A DNA stretch of 29,653 bases from the NCBI RefSeq assembly GCF_934277605.1, contig NZ_CAKQVD010000021.1, forward strand, positions 1 through 29,653, in the 5' to 3' direction. The stretch's first letter is position 1; the number at the start of each line of letters is the position of its first letter. A model generated the notes under the pieces. That model did no database searches. It was not told where the DNA came from and saw nothing but the letters and a program-made list of their open reading frames with translations. Below are positions 1 through 7,589 of the stretch, in pieces. Position numbers and translations under genes: made by a program. The DNA is from an uncultured Anaerotignum sp. (GTDB taxonomy: Bacteria; Bacillota; Clostridia; Lachnospirales; Anaerotignaceae).

Positions 1-235
1 ACACAGTTGGATAGAACAGATGCAGACCTGACAGGCATTGCAACACCCTCCACAGCGGCAACCGCTTGCGAGCCTCCTGTGCTGTGCGGCAGAGCAACAG
101 GCAGCCTGTTCATTGCAAAGAAGGATCAGAGAGGCCATCAGGAAAGCTCCTTCAAAGACAGAAAGCACCCCGGCGAATGATTTATACATGCTGAAAAAAA
201 CAAAGTATTGCCTAAAAATTCTTAGGTGCGGCAGA

Positions 236-265
236 AAAAAGGTGTAGGTATCCCTGCACCTTTTT
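236..265 (+). terminator. Intrinsic terminator, possibly bidirectional
   Basis: AAAAAGGTGTAGG pairs with CCTGCACCTTTTT (one G-U pair) around a short loop and is followed by T residues. The A-run on the left gives a T-run on the other strand, so it could also end a leftward transcript. It implies a transcription unit mostly outside the window. Confidence 0.6.
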
Positions 266-405
266 CGTTTGCCAAAATGCTGCAGAGAATATTGGTTTTG
301 TCATTATTAAATATTTAAATCATATAGATTCCTTTTGTAATAGTAAAAAACACAATACACACTGCAAAACTATATAATAATTTTGTAAAGATTTATCATA
401 ATATC

Positions 406-434
406 TTGTGAGACTTGCAGAGACATAGTATAAT
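406..434 (+). promoter_or_regulatory. Sigma-A promoter, upstream of the truncated signal-peptide ORF
   Basis: TTGTGA (406-411), a 17-bp spacer and TATAAT (429-434). Transcription would start near 441 and read into the short ORF at 511 and possibly the small genes after it. Confidence 0.55.
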
Positions 435-510
435 TTCTCAATAGTAGTTTTTTGAAGGAAAAAAGATGCTTGGTTTCCTTCGGTGTGCTTTACAAAAAGA
501 GGTTTTATTT

Positions 511-555
511 ATGAGAAAACGTATCTTATCCTTGTTATTGACCGGTGTATATTGA
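511..555 (+). pseudogene. Truncated signal-peptide start of a secreted protein
   Basis: The sequence AGAGG followed by ATG at 511 opens MRKRILSLLLTGVY and then stops at 553-555. A basic n-region followed by a hydrophobic stretch is what large secreted or surface proteins of Clostridia start with, but here it stops after 14 residues and the following sequence is unrelated. An in-frame ATG at 466 would extend it to 29 residues. It has its own promoter and ribosome binding site, so it looks like the surviving 5' end of a gene whose body was deleted or replaced. A functional mini-peptide is the less likely alternative. Confidence 0.5.
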
Positions 556-594
556 TAAGCGGCTGATATTTTGTTAAACTATCAGAAAGAGGAC

Positions 595-657
595 ATGAAA
601 AAAGAAGGCTTGAATGGATTGGAATGTAACGATAAGGAAAGCACAAAAACGAAATGA
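595..657 (+). CDS. Small ORF, 20 aa, coupled to the next gene
   Basis: ATG at 595 follows the good ribosome binding site AGAAAGAGG at 585-592. The ORF encodes a 20-residue hydrophilic peptide and its TGA (655-657) overlaps the ATG of the next ORF (654-656). The only clear function visible is translational coupling, because the next ORF lacks a strong site of its own. It may instead be the 5' fragment of a frameshifted gene. No family is recognised. Confidence 0.3.
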   Translation: MKKEGLNGLECNDKESTKTK

Positions 658-908
658 ATACAGTAGAGGTCGGACAGAAATTTCACGCAGTGGATAGGCT
701 TGGCTTGGAATCTTGGTGGATTGTGGAGGACGTTGCAGATGGTATGTATAGCCTGCGAGCAATCGGCATTACATTGAAAAAATGCCAAAGGGACATTGAT
801 ACATTTAAGGCATACGGAAAATATCAGGATAGTGAGTATGATTCGTTTGTGACAACAAGGGTAGAGCAGGCTTGGATGGACAACAGAAAAATCACTATTA
901 TGGAGTAA
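654..908 (+). CDS. Hypothetical protein, 84 aa
   Basis: An 84-residue soluble protein with a mixed alpha/beta look and several aromatic residues (ESWWIVEDV near residue 19). No signal peptide or membrane segment is present and I do not recognise a family. The start ATG sits in an ATGA overlap with the preceding 20-residue ORF, which carries the ribosome binding site, so translation is probably coupled. The next gene begins 80 bp downstream on the same strand, so the two may share a transcript. It lies in a patch of small unfamiliar ORFs next to a truncated signal-peptide ORF, typical of accessory or decaying DNA. It may be the C-terminal part of a once longer protein. Confidence 0.45.
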   Translation: MNTVEVGQKFHAVDRLGLESWWIVEDVADGMYSLRAIGITLKKCQRDIDTFKAYGKYQDSEYDSFVTTRVEQAWMDNRKITIME

Positions 909-990
909 CCCTATTGGAAAAGGGATATGATTGAAGCAGGAAAGCGATTGTGGCATTTAAAAAGAGGATTTGATGAGAGGGGGCAGGGTT

Positions 991-1458
991 ATGAAGAAAA
1001 AGAATATTGCCCTGATGGGTATTGTAGCGGGAATACTCCTTCTTGTTGTGATTTTAAACACACCGATGAAAACAGATGTGAATAAATCCTTAAATTGCAG
1101 TGATACGAATTCTCAAGATACCATTAGAGTAACTATTTCCGGAACCATGTATTCTTATTTGCTGAAGGATGATTTATTTATTGGAACGATAGAGGTAGAA
1201 GGGAAAAGAGCAAATACCGGAACATTTGAATTACGGAATGATATGTATACAAACTTGACAGATAGCTATGGTCAACCAATGGAAATGGTATTGCAATTCG
1301 ATAATTTTTCGTATGTAAATATAGCCGGGACAGATTATAGTATTTGCAGTGAATGGAATCCTGAATGGAACGAAAAATTCCAACGGCAGAAAAAAATCAA
1401 CAGGCTTCTAAATCATATTTTTACGTCTGAAGGGCGGGATACAAAAGTGCTTTTTTGA
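991..1458 (+). CDS. Hypothetical membrane-anchored protein, 155 aa
   Basis: The start is ATG 991, preceded by a GGGGG-containing ribosome binding site; an in-frame ATG at 970 is less well placed. Residues 5-25 (IALMGIVAGILLLVVILNT) form one hydrophobic segment after a KKKN basic start, so the protein is anchored or exported with the rest outside. The exposed part is rich in Thr, Asn and Tyr and probably mostly beta-strand. It contains two cysteines, one near the membrane and one in YSICSEW. No family is recognised. The next gene, 225 bp downstream, is also exported, and the two may be functionally linked surface proteins. Confidence 0.6.
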   Translation: MKKKNIALMGIVAGILLLVVILNTPMKTDVNKSLNCSDTNSQDTIRVTISGTMYSYLLKDDLFIGTIEVEGKRANTGTFELRNDMYTNLTDSYGQPMEMVLQFDNFSYVNIAGTDYSICSEWNPEWNEKFQRQKKINRLLNHIFTSEGRDTKVLF

Positions 1459-1683
1459 TGCAAAATAATTCTTATAATACCGAAAGAGGCAGAATCCGTT
1501 GCCGAAGGAGTCCTCGTTCACTGCTTTTGTTTTTGAAATACGATGCGGATTCCGATGCAGGAATATACCGACCGACGCTTGTGTGATTCTGATTTTATAA
1601 GGCGTTATTCTTTTGTTTCCTGTGACATTCCTTATACGGATATGGTTTTATGATTAGACTATATCGTATGAGGAGGGATATAT

Positions 1684-2736
1684 TTGGATTTAGATAGATT
1701 TCGGAAGGAAGGCTTGAAATATAAAATCGTTTCGACGCTTCTGCTTGTTTTCTTAGGGATAGCATTTGCTTCTAATCATCCGATTGCGCAAAAGAAAGAG
1801 TGTGCTGCGGTTTCAAAGGAAAACACCTGCTTGCTTTTAAATGAAAGGAAAATTCCGTATGTATTGCAGGAACAAAAAATATATTTATATTTAGAGGATG
1901 TTTTAAAAAACGGGTTTATATTAGATGTGCAGTCCGGCGGATATACGCAGGATGAAACCGCCTATCGTTATGTTCTGTGGACAAAGGGATTGGTGGAGGA
2001 TGTTAAGTATAATGCATCCTCCCCTGCTGAAATACCAAAATTGCCTGTCGGCGTGAAAGAAGAAATTTATATAAATGGATTGCAAATCGGATGCTATTCA
2101 TTGGAACAAAAACCTATGATTGCCTTATCGGAATTTGCCTCTGTTTCGGATGATATACTGACGGAGGGAAATAAGCCATATGGCAAGAAAGCCGTTTTTT
2201 TTGATGAAGAAGGGACTCCGCTGGCTTTGGAGGAGAACATCGTGCAAGGCTCTAAAAATCTTAAGCTAACGATAGACGGAGCTGTTGAAAGCTGCATTGA
2301 CTTTAAAAATTGCTCTCCGTATCTTATTCAGCATAGCTTTGAAAAAGCAAAAGCGACACTTTCCCTGCAAGCCATACAGGCAGATGAATTTGTGATAACC
2401 GAAAATGAAAGGCTTTTATTAAAGAAAATATATGCAGGGGAATTGAGAGGATTTCGGATGATAGCTTTGATGGACGGCTACATAAATTTTACTGCGGCAG
2501 CAGAGCAAGCAGGGATTTCTTTCAAAATAGACAAAGGGATTCTGTCTATAAAGGGGCATCCCAAAAAGCCGCCGCTTTATTTAGAGACATCGGAGCCGTT
2601 GGGAACCCTGCATTATTATCGTGGACGGGTATTCCAAATAGCCTTAAAGGATGGCAGGGGGAATGATTTGGATTGTCTTTTTACAGGCGATACCCTCTAT
2701 ATAAACAAAAAAGACCTTGGGAAAATAAGGATGTAA
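1684..2736 (+). CDS. Putative secreted protein, 350 aa, stalk-like repeats
   Basis: The start is TTG 1684, chosen because GAGGAGGG lies just upstream (1671-1678) and no ATG fits. Residues 12-31 form a hydrophobic export signal or anchor. The rest is an exported beta-rich protein. Segments such as EIYINGLQIGCYSLEQKPMI and the following LSEF resemble the copper-amine-oxidase N-terminal-like ('stalk') module common in exported clostridial proteins, but the match is by eye only. Several such segments may be tandem (about 35-75, 130-160, 250-350). No enzyme motif is visible. It converges on gntR and shares a bidirectional terminator with it. Function unknown; a cell-surface role is inferred. Confidence 0.6.
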   Translation: MDLDRFRKEGLKYKIVSTLLLVFLGIAFASNHPIAQKKECAAVSKENTCLLLNERKIPYVLQEQKIYLYLEDVLKNGFILDVQSGGYTQDETAYRYVLWTKGLVEDVKYNASSPAEIPKLPVGVKEEIYINGLQIGCYSLEQKPMIALSEFASVSDDILTEGNKPYGKKAVFFDEEGTPLALEENIVQGSKNLKLTIDGAVESCIDFKNCSPYLIQHSFEKAKATLSLQAIQADEFVITENERLLLKKIYAGELRGFRMIALMDGYINFTAAAEQAGISFKIDKGILSIKGHPKKPPLYLETSEPLGTLHYYRGRVFQIALKDGRGNDLDCLFTGDTLYINKKDLGKIRM

Positions 2737-2837
2737 AAGGATGGCGAGTGGCTCTTGTCAAGGTCGGATGAAAATTGACCCAATCGCCGAGCAAGAAATT
2801 ACCGTTACGCATACCTTCACAGCAAAATAACGCAAAC

Positions 2838-2875
2838 AAAAAAGTGATTTTCCGTTTTGGAGAATCACTTTTTTT
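2838..2875. terminator. Bidirectional intrinsic terminator between convergent genes
   Basis: An A-run, GTGATTTTCC, a 5-nt loop, GGAGAATCAC and a T-run form a 10-bp stem with one wobble pair. A/T tracts on both sides let it serve the secreted-protein gene from the left and gntR from the right. Confidence 0.85.
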
Positions 2876-2884
2876 GCATGAAAT

Positions 2885-3547
2885 TTATTTTTTTGCCACT
2901 TGCGAATACCACTCCAGTGCTTCATAAACAATGCTCATGTGCTTTTCGATGATTTCACGCAGAGCAGTTTCATCCTTTTTCTTCAGTGCATGAAGGATTT
3001 CCTTATGCTGATAGAAGGAGGTTTTCAACTGATCCAAGGGAAGATTTGTAGCACTATACATATAGAACATTGTGCCGATGCTCCAGTTGGATTCATAGAG
3101 CTTCATAATCTGCGGATTGCCGCAAAGAGAAATATAGAGGGTGTGGAATTTTGTTTCCGATTCAGCCGCAGCGGGATAGCCTGCCTCAAGCGCAGTTTCA
3201 AATTCCTGCACAACGGCCTCCATTTCTCTGATGATGCTTGGGTGATAATCAATGTTGCGGATACAAAGCTTCACACAGAAAAGCTCCATCATTTGACGGG
3301 CCTCAATGATATTCCGAATTTGTGTATCGGAAAGCTTTGCAACGGTTGTGCCTCTGCGTGGGGTGGCCTCAACCAGACCGAGCGCAATCAGACGATTGAT
3401 TGCGGCAAGAACGGGAGAACGGCTGATTCCGAGGGAATCGGAAATTTCTTGTGTATTCAGCTTTGTGCCGGGGGCATATTCTCCGTTTTGAATACGCTTT
3501 TTAATTTCTTCATAAGCGAAATCCTGTAAGGAATCTGAAGGTTTCAT
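2885..3547 (-). CDS. GntR-family regulator with FCD (FadR-type) domain
   Basis: A 220-aa transcription factor. Residues about 8-70 are the GntR winged helix (ISDSLGISRSPVLAAINRL, then the wing GLVEATPRRGTTVA). Residues about 78-215 are an all-helical FCD ligand-binding domain with His-containing motifs (ETKFHTLY, QHKEILHAL, EKHM) that in this family bind a metal and a carboxylic-acid effector. The start is 3547, preceded by AGGAGAG; an upstream ATG at 3574 lacks a good site. It is divergent from the SDR/TRAP operon. A perfect 14-bp palindrome overlaps its own -35 box, and similar sites occur at the SDR, PPC and lplA promoters. I infer it is the local, autoregulated repressor or activator; the effector is probably the imported acid or a derivative. 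Confidence 0.93.
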   Translation of the reverse strand: MKPSDSLQDFAYEEIKKRIQNGEYAPGTKLNTQEISDSLGISRSPVLAAINRLIALGLVEATPRRGTTVAKLSDTQIRNIIEARQMMELFCVKLCIRNIDYHPSIIREMEAVVQEFETALEAGYPAAAESETKFHTLYISLCGNPQIMKLYESNWSIGTMFYMYSATNLPLDQLKTSFYQHKEILHALKKKDETALREIIEKHMSIVYEALEWYSQVAKK

Positions 3548-3609
3548 AGATATCTCTCCTAAATCAAAAATCATTTTAAGAATAAAGCTTATTCCTGTAA
3601 GTGTAATTT

Positions 3610-3638
3610 ATTATACAGCAAAAAACAGATTTTGTATA
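3610..3638 (-). promoter_or_regulatory. Promoter of gntR
   Basis: Reading the minus strand, TATACA (3638-3633), a 17-bp spacer and TATAAT (3615-3610). The -35 box lies inside the palindromic operator at 3630-3643, so binding would block polymerase and give autoregulation. Confidence 0.65.
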
Positions 3639-3643
3639 CAAAA
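3630..3643. promoter_or_regulatory. GntR operator 1 (perfect 14-bp palindrome)
   Basis: TTTTGTATACAAAA is a perfect palindrome overlapping the gntR -35 region. It is the best example of a motif repeated at 3847, 8495, 8616 and 15721. A weaker related octamer, AGTATACT, is at 3694-3701. Assignment to this regulator is inferred from position and recurrence. Confidence 0.7.
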
Positions 3644-3792
3644 AAGTTATTTCTTTCAAAGAAAGAATGAAACTGTGTAAATTATATAAAATTAGTATAC
3701 TTTCTATTTGGTTTTTACAGCAAAGAGCAAAAATGTGTTTTTGGAAGAATGAACAAAAATGGAACAATCTGAAAAAAGGAGTGAAAAATGAA

Positions 3793-3821
3793 TTGACTTT
3801 CTTAAAAATAGATACTATTAT
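3793..3821 (+). promoter_or_regulatory. Promoter of the SDR/TRAP operon
   Basis: TTGACT (3793-3798), 17-bp spacer, TATTAT (3816-3821); start site near 3828. The operator at 3847-3858 lies about 20 bp downstream, where a bound repressor would act as a block. Confidence 0.65.
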
Positions 3822-3846
3822 CAAAATATAAACACAGAAACACAAA

Positions 3847-3858
3847 AGTGTATACAAA
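3847..3858. promoter_or_regulatory. GntR operator 2, upstream of the SDR gene
   Basis: AGTGTATACAAA matches TTTGTATACAAA at 10 of 12 positions with the GTATACAAA half intact. It lies in the leader between the predicted promoter and the SDR start codon. Confidence 0.6.
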
Positions 3859-3903
3859 AATGAAAATCAAAAATACAAAACAAAAGAGAAGGGAGAAGAA
3901 TTT

Positions 3904-4650
3904 ATGGATTTTACAGGAAAGAACATCATTGTAACCGGCGGTGCCAGCGGGATTGGCAAAGCCATTGTAACCGGCGTTGTGGAGGGCGGCGGCCATGCGA
4001 TTATTGTTGATTTGAACCTGGAGGCGGCGGAAAAGCTCAGAAAAGAGCTGGGAGTGGAAAAAACCTCCGCTTATAAGGTAAACTTGGCAAACAGTGCGGA
4101 AATCAGAGAGGTATTCGGCAGAATTATTTCCGATTTTTCTCAGGTGCATGGCTTGATTAACAATGCAGGCATTGTAAGCACAGTGCCCTTTGATGAAGTG
4201 AGCCAGGCGGAATGGGATAAGGTCATTGCGATTAACCTGACGGGTGTTTATGCTGCAATCAGCACGGTTTATCCTTCTATGAAAGCCAATGGTTATGGTA
4301 GAATAGTAAATGTAGCATCCGTAGCGGCAAAACGAGGCGGAGGCTTACTGGGGACAAGCGCATACGCAGCATCGAAGGCAGGCGTGATTGGGCTGACAAA
4401 GGCGGTAGCCAGAGAGGGTGCGCCCTATGGCATTGCCTGCAACGGTGTTTGCCCCAGCTTGACAATGACACCCATGACTGCAAACATGGGAGAAGAAAAA
4501 ACGAATAAAATCCTTGCAACCATTCCTTTGGGAAGAGGGGCACAGCCCAGAGAAATTGCAAATATGGTTTTGTTTTACGCATCTGATTTGGCAAGCTTTG
4601 TGACAGGCGAAATCAGTGATGTAGACGGCGGTGTGACAATGGACGGCTGA
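3904..4650 (+). CDS. Short-chain dehydrogenase/reductase (SDR)
   Basis: A 248-aa classical SDR that oxidises or reduces a hydroxyl/keto group with NAD(P). Visible motifs: nucleotide-binding TGGASGIG (11-18), NNAG (86-89), and catalytic S139, Y154 and K158 in YAASK. An aspartate after the second beta-strand (VDLN, near residue 36) suggests a preference for NAD(H). The length is normal. It is the first gene of the operon with the TRAP transporter, starting 33 bp before dctP, and follows a GntR-type operator. Context suggests it oxidises the imported hydroxy compound to the keto substrate of the E1/E2/E3 complex encoded 5 kb downstream. The exact substrate (a hydroxy acid or a diol such as 2,3-butanediol) cannot be told from sequence. 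Confidence 0.93.
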   Translation: MDFTGKNIIVTGGASGIGKAIVTGVVEGGGHAIIVDLNLEAAEKLRKELGVEKTSAYKVNLANSAEIREVFGRIISDFSQVHGLINNAGIVSTVPFDEVSQAEWDKVIAINLTGVYAAISTVYPSMKANGYGRIVNVASVAAKRGGGLLGTSAYAASKAGVIGLTKAVAREGAPYGIACNGVCPSLTMTPMTANMGEEKTNKILATIPLGRGAQPREIANMVLFYASDLASFVTGEISDVDGGVTMDG

Positions 4651-4682
4651 TACCGAAAAAAATAATGTGAGGAGGAATTTTC

Positions 4683-5702
4683 GTGAAAAAGAAAATTTTA
4701 GCGATTCTGATGGCATCGGTTGTTGCGGCACTTGGCTTAAGCGGCTGCAACAATGGCATGGGCATCAACGATGACGGTACATATACATGGAAGATGGCAT
4801 TGAACTCCACAGAAGGCGACAATGCTTATGATACGGGTGCGGCCTTTGCGAAAAGGATTGAGGAGCTGACAAACGGCAGAGTAGAGGTTGTTCTTTATGG
4901 CGGCGGCAGCCTTGGCACAACCTCTGAGGTTTTGGAGGGAATGCAGTTTGGTGTTGCCAATGTCATGTGTGAATCTGTCGGCACGCTTGCAACCTTTACA
5001 CAGATGGCAAACATTGATGCGGCGCCCTATTTGTTCCGTGATTATGACCATTTTATGAAAACGTGGAACAGTGACATCGGTACCGAGATAAAGGAAACCG
5101 TTGGGGAAGAAACGGGCTTCAAATTGCTTGGCGGTACATACAGAGGGCCTCGTATTGTAACAGCAACAAAAGAAATGAATACCATTGATGAGTTTAAAGG
5201 ATTTAAGCTGAGAGCACCAACTTTGGAAATGTATCTGGAAACTTGGAAATGGATGAAGGCTGCGCCGACACCCATTTCGATGACAGAAACCTATACCGCT
5301 TTGCAGCAGGGGACGGTTAAGGGACAGGAAAACTCCTTGACGGATTCCATGAATTACGCCTTTGATGAGGTCTGCAAATATTGGATTAAGACAAATCATG
5401 TATACAGCAGTAACGTAATCATCATGGACAGAGAATATTATGAAGCACTGCCTGAGGACATTCAGCAGGCTGTTGCGGAGGCGGCAGAATATGCAAGCAG
5501 CGTTGTCAGCCAACAGCAGTTGGATAAAGAGGAAGCGGCAGAGCGTGAGCTGCTTGAGAAGGGCTGCCATATCATTGAGGTGGATACAGAGGAATTCAGT
5601 GAATATTTCGATGACTTTATGGAAGAAAAATTTCCTTATTTGGCAGATTGGGCAGCAAAGATTCGTGCTGTCGATACAGAAGATGAAGCATTAGATCAAT
5701 AA
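4683..5702 (+). CDS. dctP: TRAP transporter solute-binding lipoprotein (DctP)
   Basis: A 339-aa extracytoplasmic binding protein of the DctP family. The start is GTG 4683 with GAGGAGGA just upstream. Residues 1-23 form a lipoprotein signal with lipobox LSGC (Cys about 22), so in this Gram-positive cell it is membrane-tethered. The family signature is clear: DEFKGFKLRAP carries the Arg that in DctP proteins clamps a ligand carboxylate, followed by the conserved ALQQGTVKGQENSL stretch. The ligand is therefore probably an organic acid or a sulfonate analogue. The C-terminus is unusually acidic. It is followed closely by dctQ and dctM, completing a three-part sodium-coupled importer, and lies between the SDR and the membrane subunits in one operon. 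Confidence 0.95.
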   Translation: MKKKILAILMASVVAALGLSGCNNGMGINDDGTYTWKMALNSTEGDNAYDTGAAFAKRIEELTNGRVEVVLYGGGSLGTTSEVLEGMQFGVANVMCESVGTLATFTQMANIDAAPYLFRDYDHFMKTWNSDIGTEIKETVGEETGFKLLGGTYRGPRIVTATKEMNTIDEFKGFKLRAPTLEMYLETWKWMKAAPTPISMTETYTALQQGTVKGQENSLTDSMNYAFDEVCKYWIKTNHVYSSNVIIMDREYYEALPEDIQQAVAEAAEYASSVVSQQQLDKEEAAERELLEKGCHIIEVDTEEFSEYFDDFMEEKFPYLADWAAKIRAVDTEDEALDQ

Positions 5703-5718
5703 AATCGAGGTGAATCGA

Positions 5719-6216
5719 ATGAAAGGGTACGGAAAGTTTCTGGATGGAATAGAAAAAATCGAAAAATTATTTCTGGCAGTAACGGTTGCAATTATGATTG
5801 TTGTCATTACCTATCAGGTAATTTTGCGATATATTTTTTCGGCATCAAATTCGTGGAGTGAAGAGCTGGCAAGATATTTGTTTATTTATGATGTGATGAT
5901 TGCGGCAGCCATTGCAACAAGAAAGAATATCCATCTGCAGGTGGATGCGTTTATTGGCATTTTGAAGCCAAAAACCAGAGCTATTTATACGATGATAGCT
6001 ACACTTGCCGGAATTGTGTTTTTGGTATTTTTGTTTGGGTATTCCTTGGTTTTGTGCCAAGCGGCTGCGGATAATGTTTCTGCGGGGCTGAAGGTGCCGA
6101 TGTCCATACCTTATGCCTGCATGCCGATTGGTGCTGTTTTGATGATTTTGACATCTATTGAAGTAGTATTGAAGCAATTTGCGCAAATTGCACAGATAAA
6201 CAGAGGGGAGGCGTAA
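5719..6216 (+). CDS. dctQ: TRAP transporter small membrane subunit (DctQ)
   Basis: A 165-aa protein with four hydrophobic segments (about 20-40, 55-75, 90-115, 130-150), the DctQ pattern. The motif NSWSEELARYLFIYDVMIAAA is the typical helix-2 signature of the family, and KNIHLQVDAF follows. I chose ATG 5719 because AGGTG (5707-5712) is properly spaced; a GTG at 5710 would lie inside that site. It pairs with DctM to form the membrane part of the importer. DctM begins 3 bp after its stop, so the two are probably translated together. Confidence 0.92.
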   Translation: MKGYGKFLDGIEKIEKLFLAVTVAIMIVVITYQVILRYIFSASNSWSEELARYLFIYDVMIAAAIATRKNIHLQVDAFIGILKPKTRAIYTMIATLAGIVFLVFLFGYSLVLCQAAADNVSAGLKVPMSIPYACMPIGAVLMILTSIEVVLKQFAQIAQINRGEA

Positions 6217-6219
6217 CAC

Positions 6220-7494
6220 ATGAGTGCCGGTTTGATTGTCATTATTTTGTTGTTGGTATTATCCATTTTGGGTATTCCCATTTATCTTGCATTGGGGATT
6301 GGCACACTGGTTGCCTTAAATATGGCGGATATGCCGTTTATCGTATTACCGCAAAAGCTTTTTGCAGGCATGAACTCCAGCTCCTTGCTGGCGATTCCGT
6401 TCTTTATGCTGGCAGGCAATATCATGTCGCACAGCATTACCGGCAAATTGATTGATGTTTCAAATGCTTTAATCGGTTGGATTAAAGGCTCTTTGGCGGT
6501 TGTTACCGTGCTTGCCTCTGCGCTGTTCGGCGCAATTTCCGGCTCCGGTGTTGCGACAGCCTCTGCGGTTGGCGGCACAACCATTCCTGCTATGAAGGAG
6601 GAGGGCTATCCCGACCATTTTGCAGCGGCAATTTCCGGTATTTCCTCTATTTTGGGGCCGATTATTCCGCCCTCGATTACGTTGATTGTCTATGCGAGCA
6701 TTACTGACCTGTCGGTATCCAAGCTGTTTGTCGGTTCTGTGATTCCCGGTATCTTGATGGCGGCGGGGCTGATTATTTATGCACTGCTTTATGGGAAAAA
6801 GAACGATTTGCCCGCCCACGAAAGAAAAAGCCTCAAAGAAGTGGTTATGATTTTTAAGGATAGCATTTGGGCATTGCTGATGCCGGTTATCATTCTTGGC
6901 GGTATCTTCGGCGGCATTTTTACACCGACAGAGTCCGCAGCGGTTGCCGTTGTATATGCGCTTTTGGTCAGCCTGCTGATTTATAAGGACATCAAAATAA
7001 GGGATATTCCTCATATTTTCATTGAGGGTGCGGTTTCGACAGCAACCATTTTGATGCTGGTGGGGATCTCTAAGTCCTCCGGCTATGTCATCACAACCTC
7101 CGGCTTGCCCCATCAGGTTTTGGAATTCTTTAGCTCCTTTACAAACAGTACAGTTGTTATTTTGCTGCTGCTGAATATTTTGTTCCTGATTATCGGTATG
7201 CTGATGGAGGCCAATGCGGCAATTATTATGATGACACCCATTCTGCTGCCCTTGCTGAACGCATTTGGCATTGATCCCTTGCAGTTTGGTATTATGATGA
7301 GCTTTAACCTGTGCATTGGGCTGATTACGCCGCCTGTCGGCATTTGCTTATTGATGACGAACCAAATTGCCGGAGCACGCTTTGTGCAGACGCTGAAATC
7401 GGTTTTGCCGATGCTGCTGATTGGTATTGTTGTGCTGATGCTGGTTACTTATATTCCGCAGGTAACAACATTCCTGCCGGGATTGGTTCAATAA
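6220..7494 (+). CDS. dctM: TRAP transporter large permease subunit (DctM)
   Basis: A 424-aa polytopic permease, normal DctM length, with about 12 hydrophobic segments. Family motifs are intact: FFMLAGNIMSHSITGKLID, FGAISGSGVATASAVGGTTIPAMKEEGY, ILGPIIPPSITLIVYASIT, GIFTPTESAAVAVVYAL and NLCIGLITPPVGICLLM. It moves the DctP-delivered acid into the cell, driven by the sodium gradient in known systems. A GGGGAGG site precedes the ATG. A strong hairpin with a T-run begins 40 bp after the stop, so most transcripts of the SDR/TRAP operon probably end here with partial read-through into the MBL gene. Confidence 0.95.
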   Translation: MSAGLIVIILLLVLSILGIPIYLALGIGTLVALNMADMPFIVLPQKLFAGMNSSSLLAIPFFMLAGNIMSHSITGKLIDVSNALIGWIKGSLAVVTVLASALFGAISGSGVATASAVGGTTIPAMKEEGYPDHFAAAISGISSILGPIIPPSITLIVYASITDLSVSKLFVGSVIPGILMAAGLIIYALLYGKKNDLPAHERKSLKEVVMIFKDSIWALLMPVIILGGIFGGIFTPTESAAVAVVYALLVSLLIYKDIKIRDIPHIFIEGAVSTATILMLVGISKSSGYVITTSGLPHQVLEFFSSFTNSTVVILLLLNILFLIIGMLMEANAAIIMMTPILLPLLNAFGIDPLQFGIMMSFNLCIGLITPPVGICLLMTNQIAGARFVQTLKSVLPMLLIGIVVLMLVTYIPQVTTFLPGLVQ

Positions 7495-7533
7495 AAGAGC
7501 AGGAAAAAAGAGAAGAAAAAAAGAGAAAAATTG

Positions 7534-7570
7534 AAATGCTGCATGCTGTTCGGGTGTGCAGCATTTTTTT
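7534..7570 (+). terminator. Intrinsic terminator after dctM
   Basis: AAATGCTGCA pairs with TGCAGCATTT (10 bp) and is followed by a run of seven T. It sits 20 bp upstream of the start codon of the next gene, so it probably lowers expression of that gene relative to the transporter. Confidence 0.8.
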
Positions 7571-7589
7571 GGAAGGATGTGGAAAGCGG

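Larger units (their letters stand above)
1..465. other. Left-edge region, no supported gene
   Basis: I see no recognisable protein here. A plus-strand frame is open from the window edge to a stop at 178-180 (59 codons). A minus-strand frame starting with ATG at 189 runs off the left edge (63 codons) and is cysteine-rich near the edge, but it has no convincing ribosome binding site. Either could be the end of a gene lying outside the window. The right part holds a terminator-like hairpin and a promoter, listed separately. Confidence 0.5.

Noticed and set aside
38..247. Plus-strand ORF of 69 codons at the left edge
   Set aside because: It crosses the terminator hairpin at 236-265, has no ribosome binding site and low-complexity composition.
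461..510. Possible riboswitch in the leader before the truncated ORF
   Set aside because: The CTTCGG-containing leader does not fit any riboswitch consensus I know, including c-di-GMP types.
2741..2830. 29-codon ORF ending in QEITVTHTFTAK
   Set aside because: Could be a gene remnant, but the ribosome binding site abuts the ATG and nothing supports expression.
4737..5570. 277-codon minus-strand ORF opposite dctP
   Set aside because: Antisense shadow of a clearly recognised gene, with no family features.
7311..7589. Upstream extension of the MBL gene to overlap dctM
   Set aside because: The extension crosses the terminator at 7534-7570 and has no MBL-family content; ATG 7590 is well placed.
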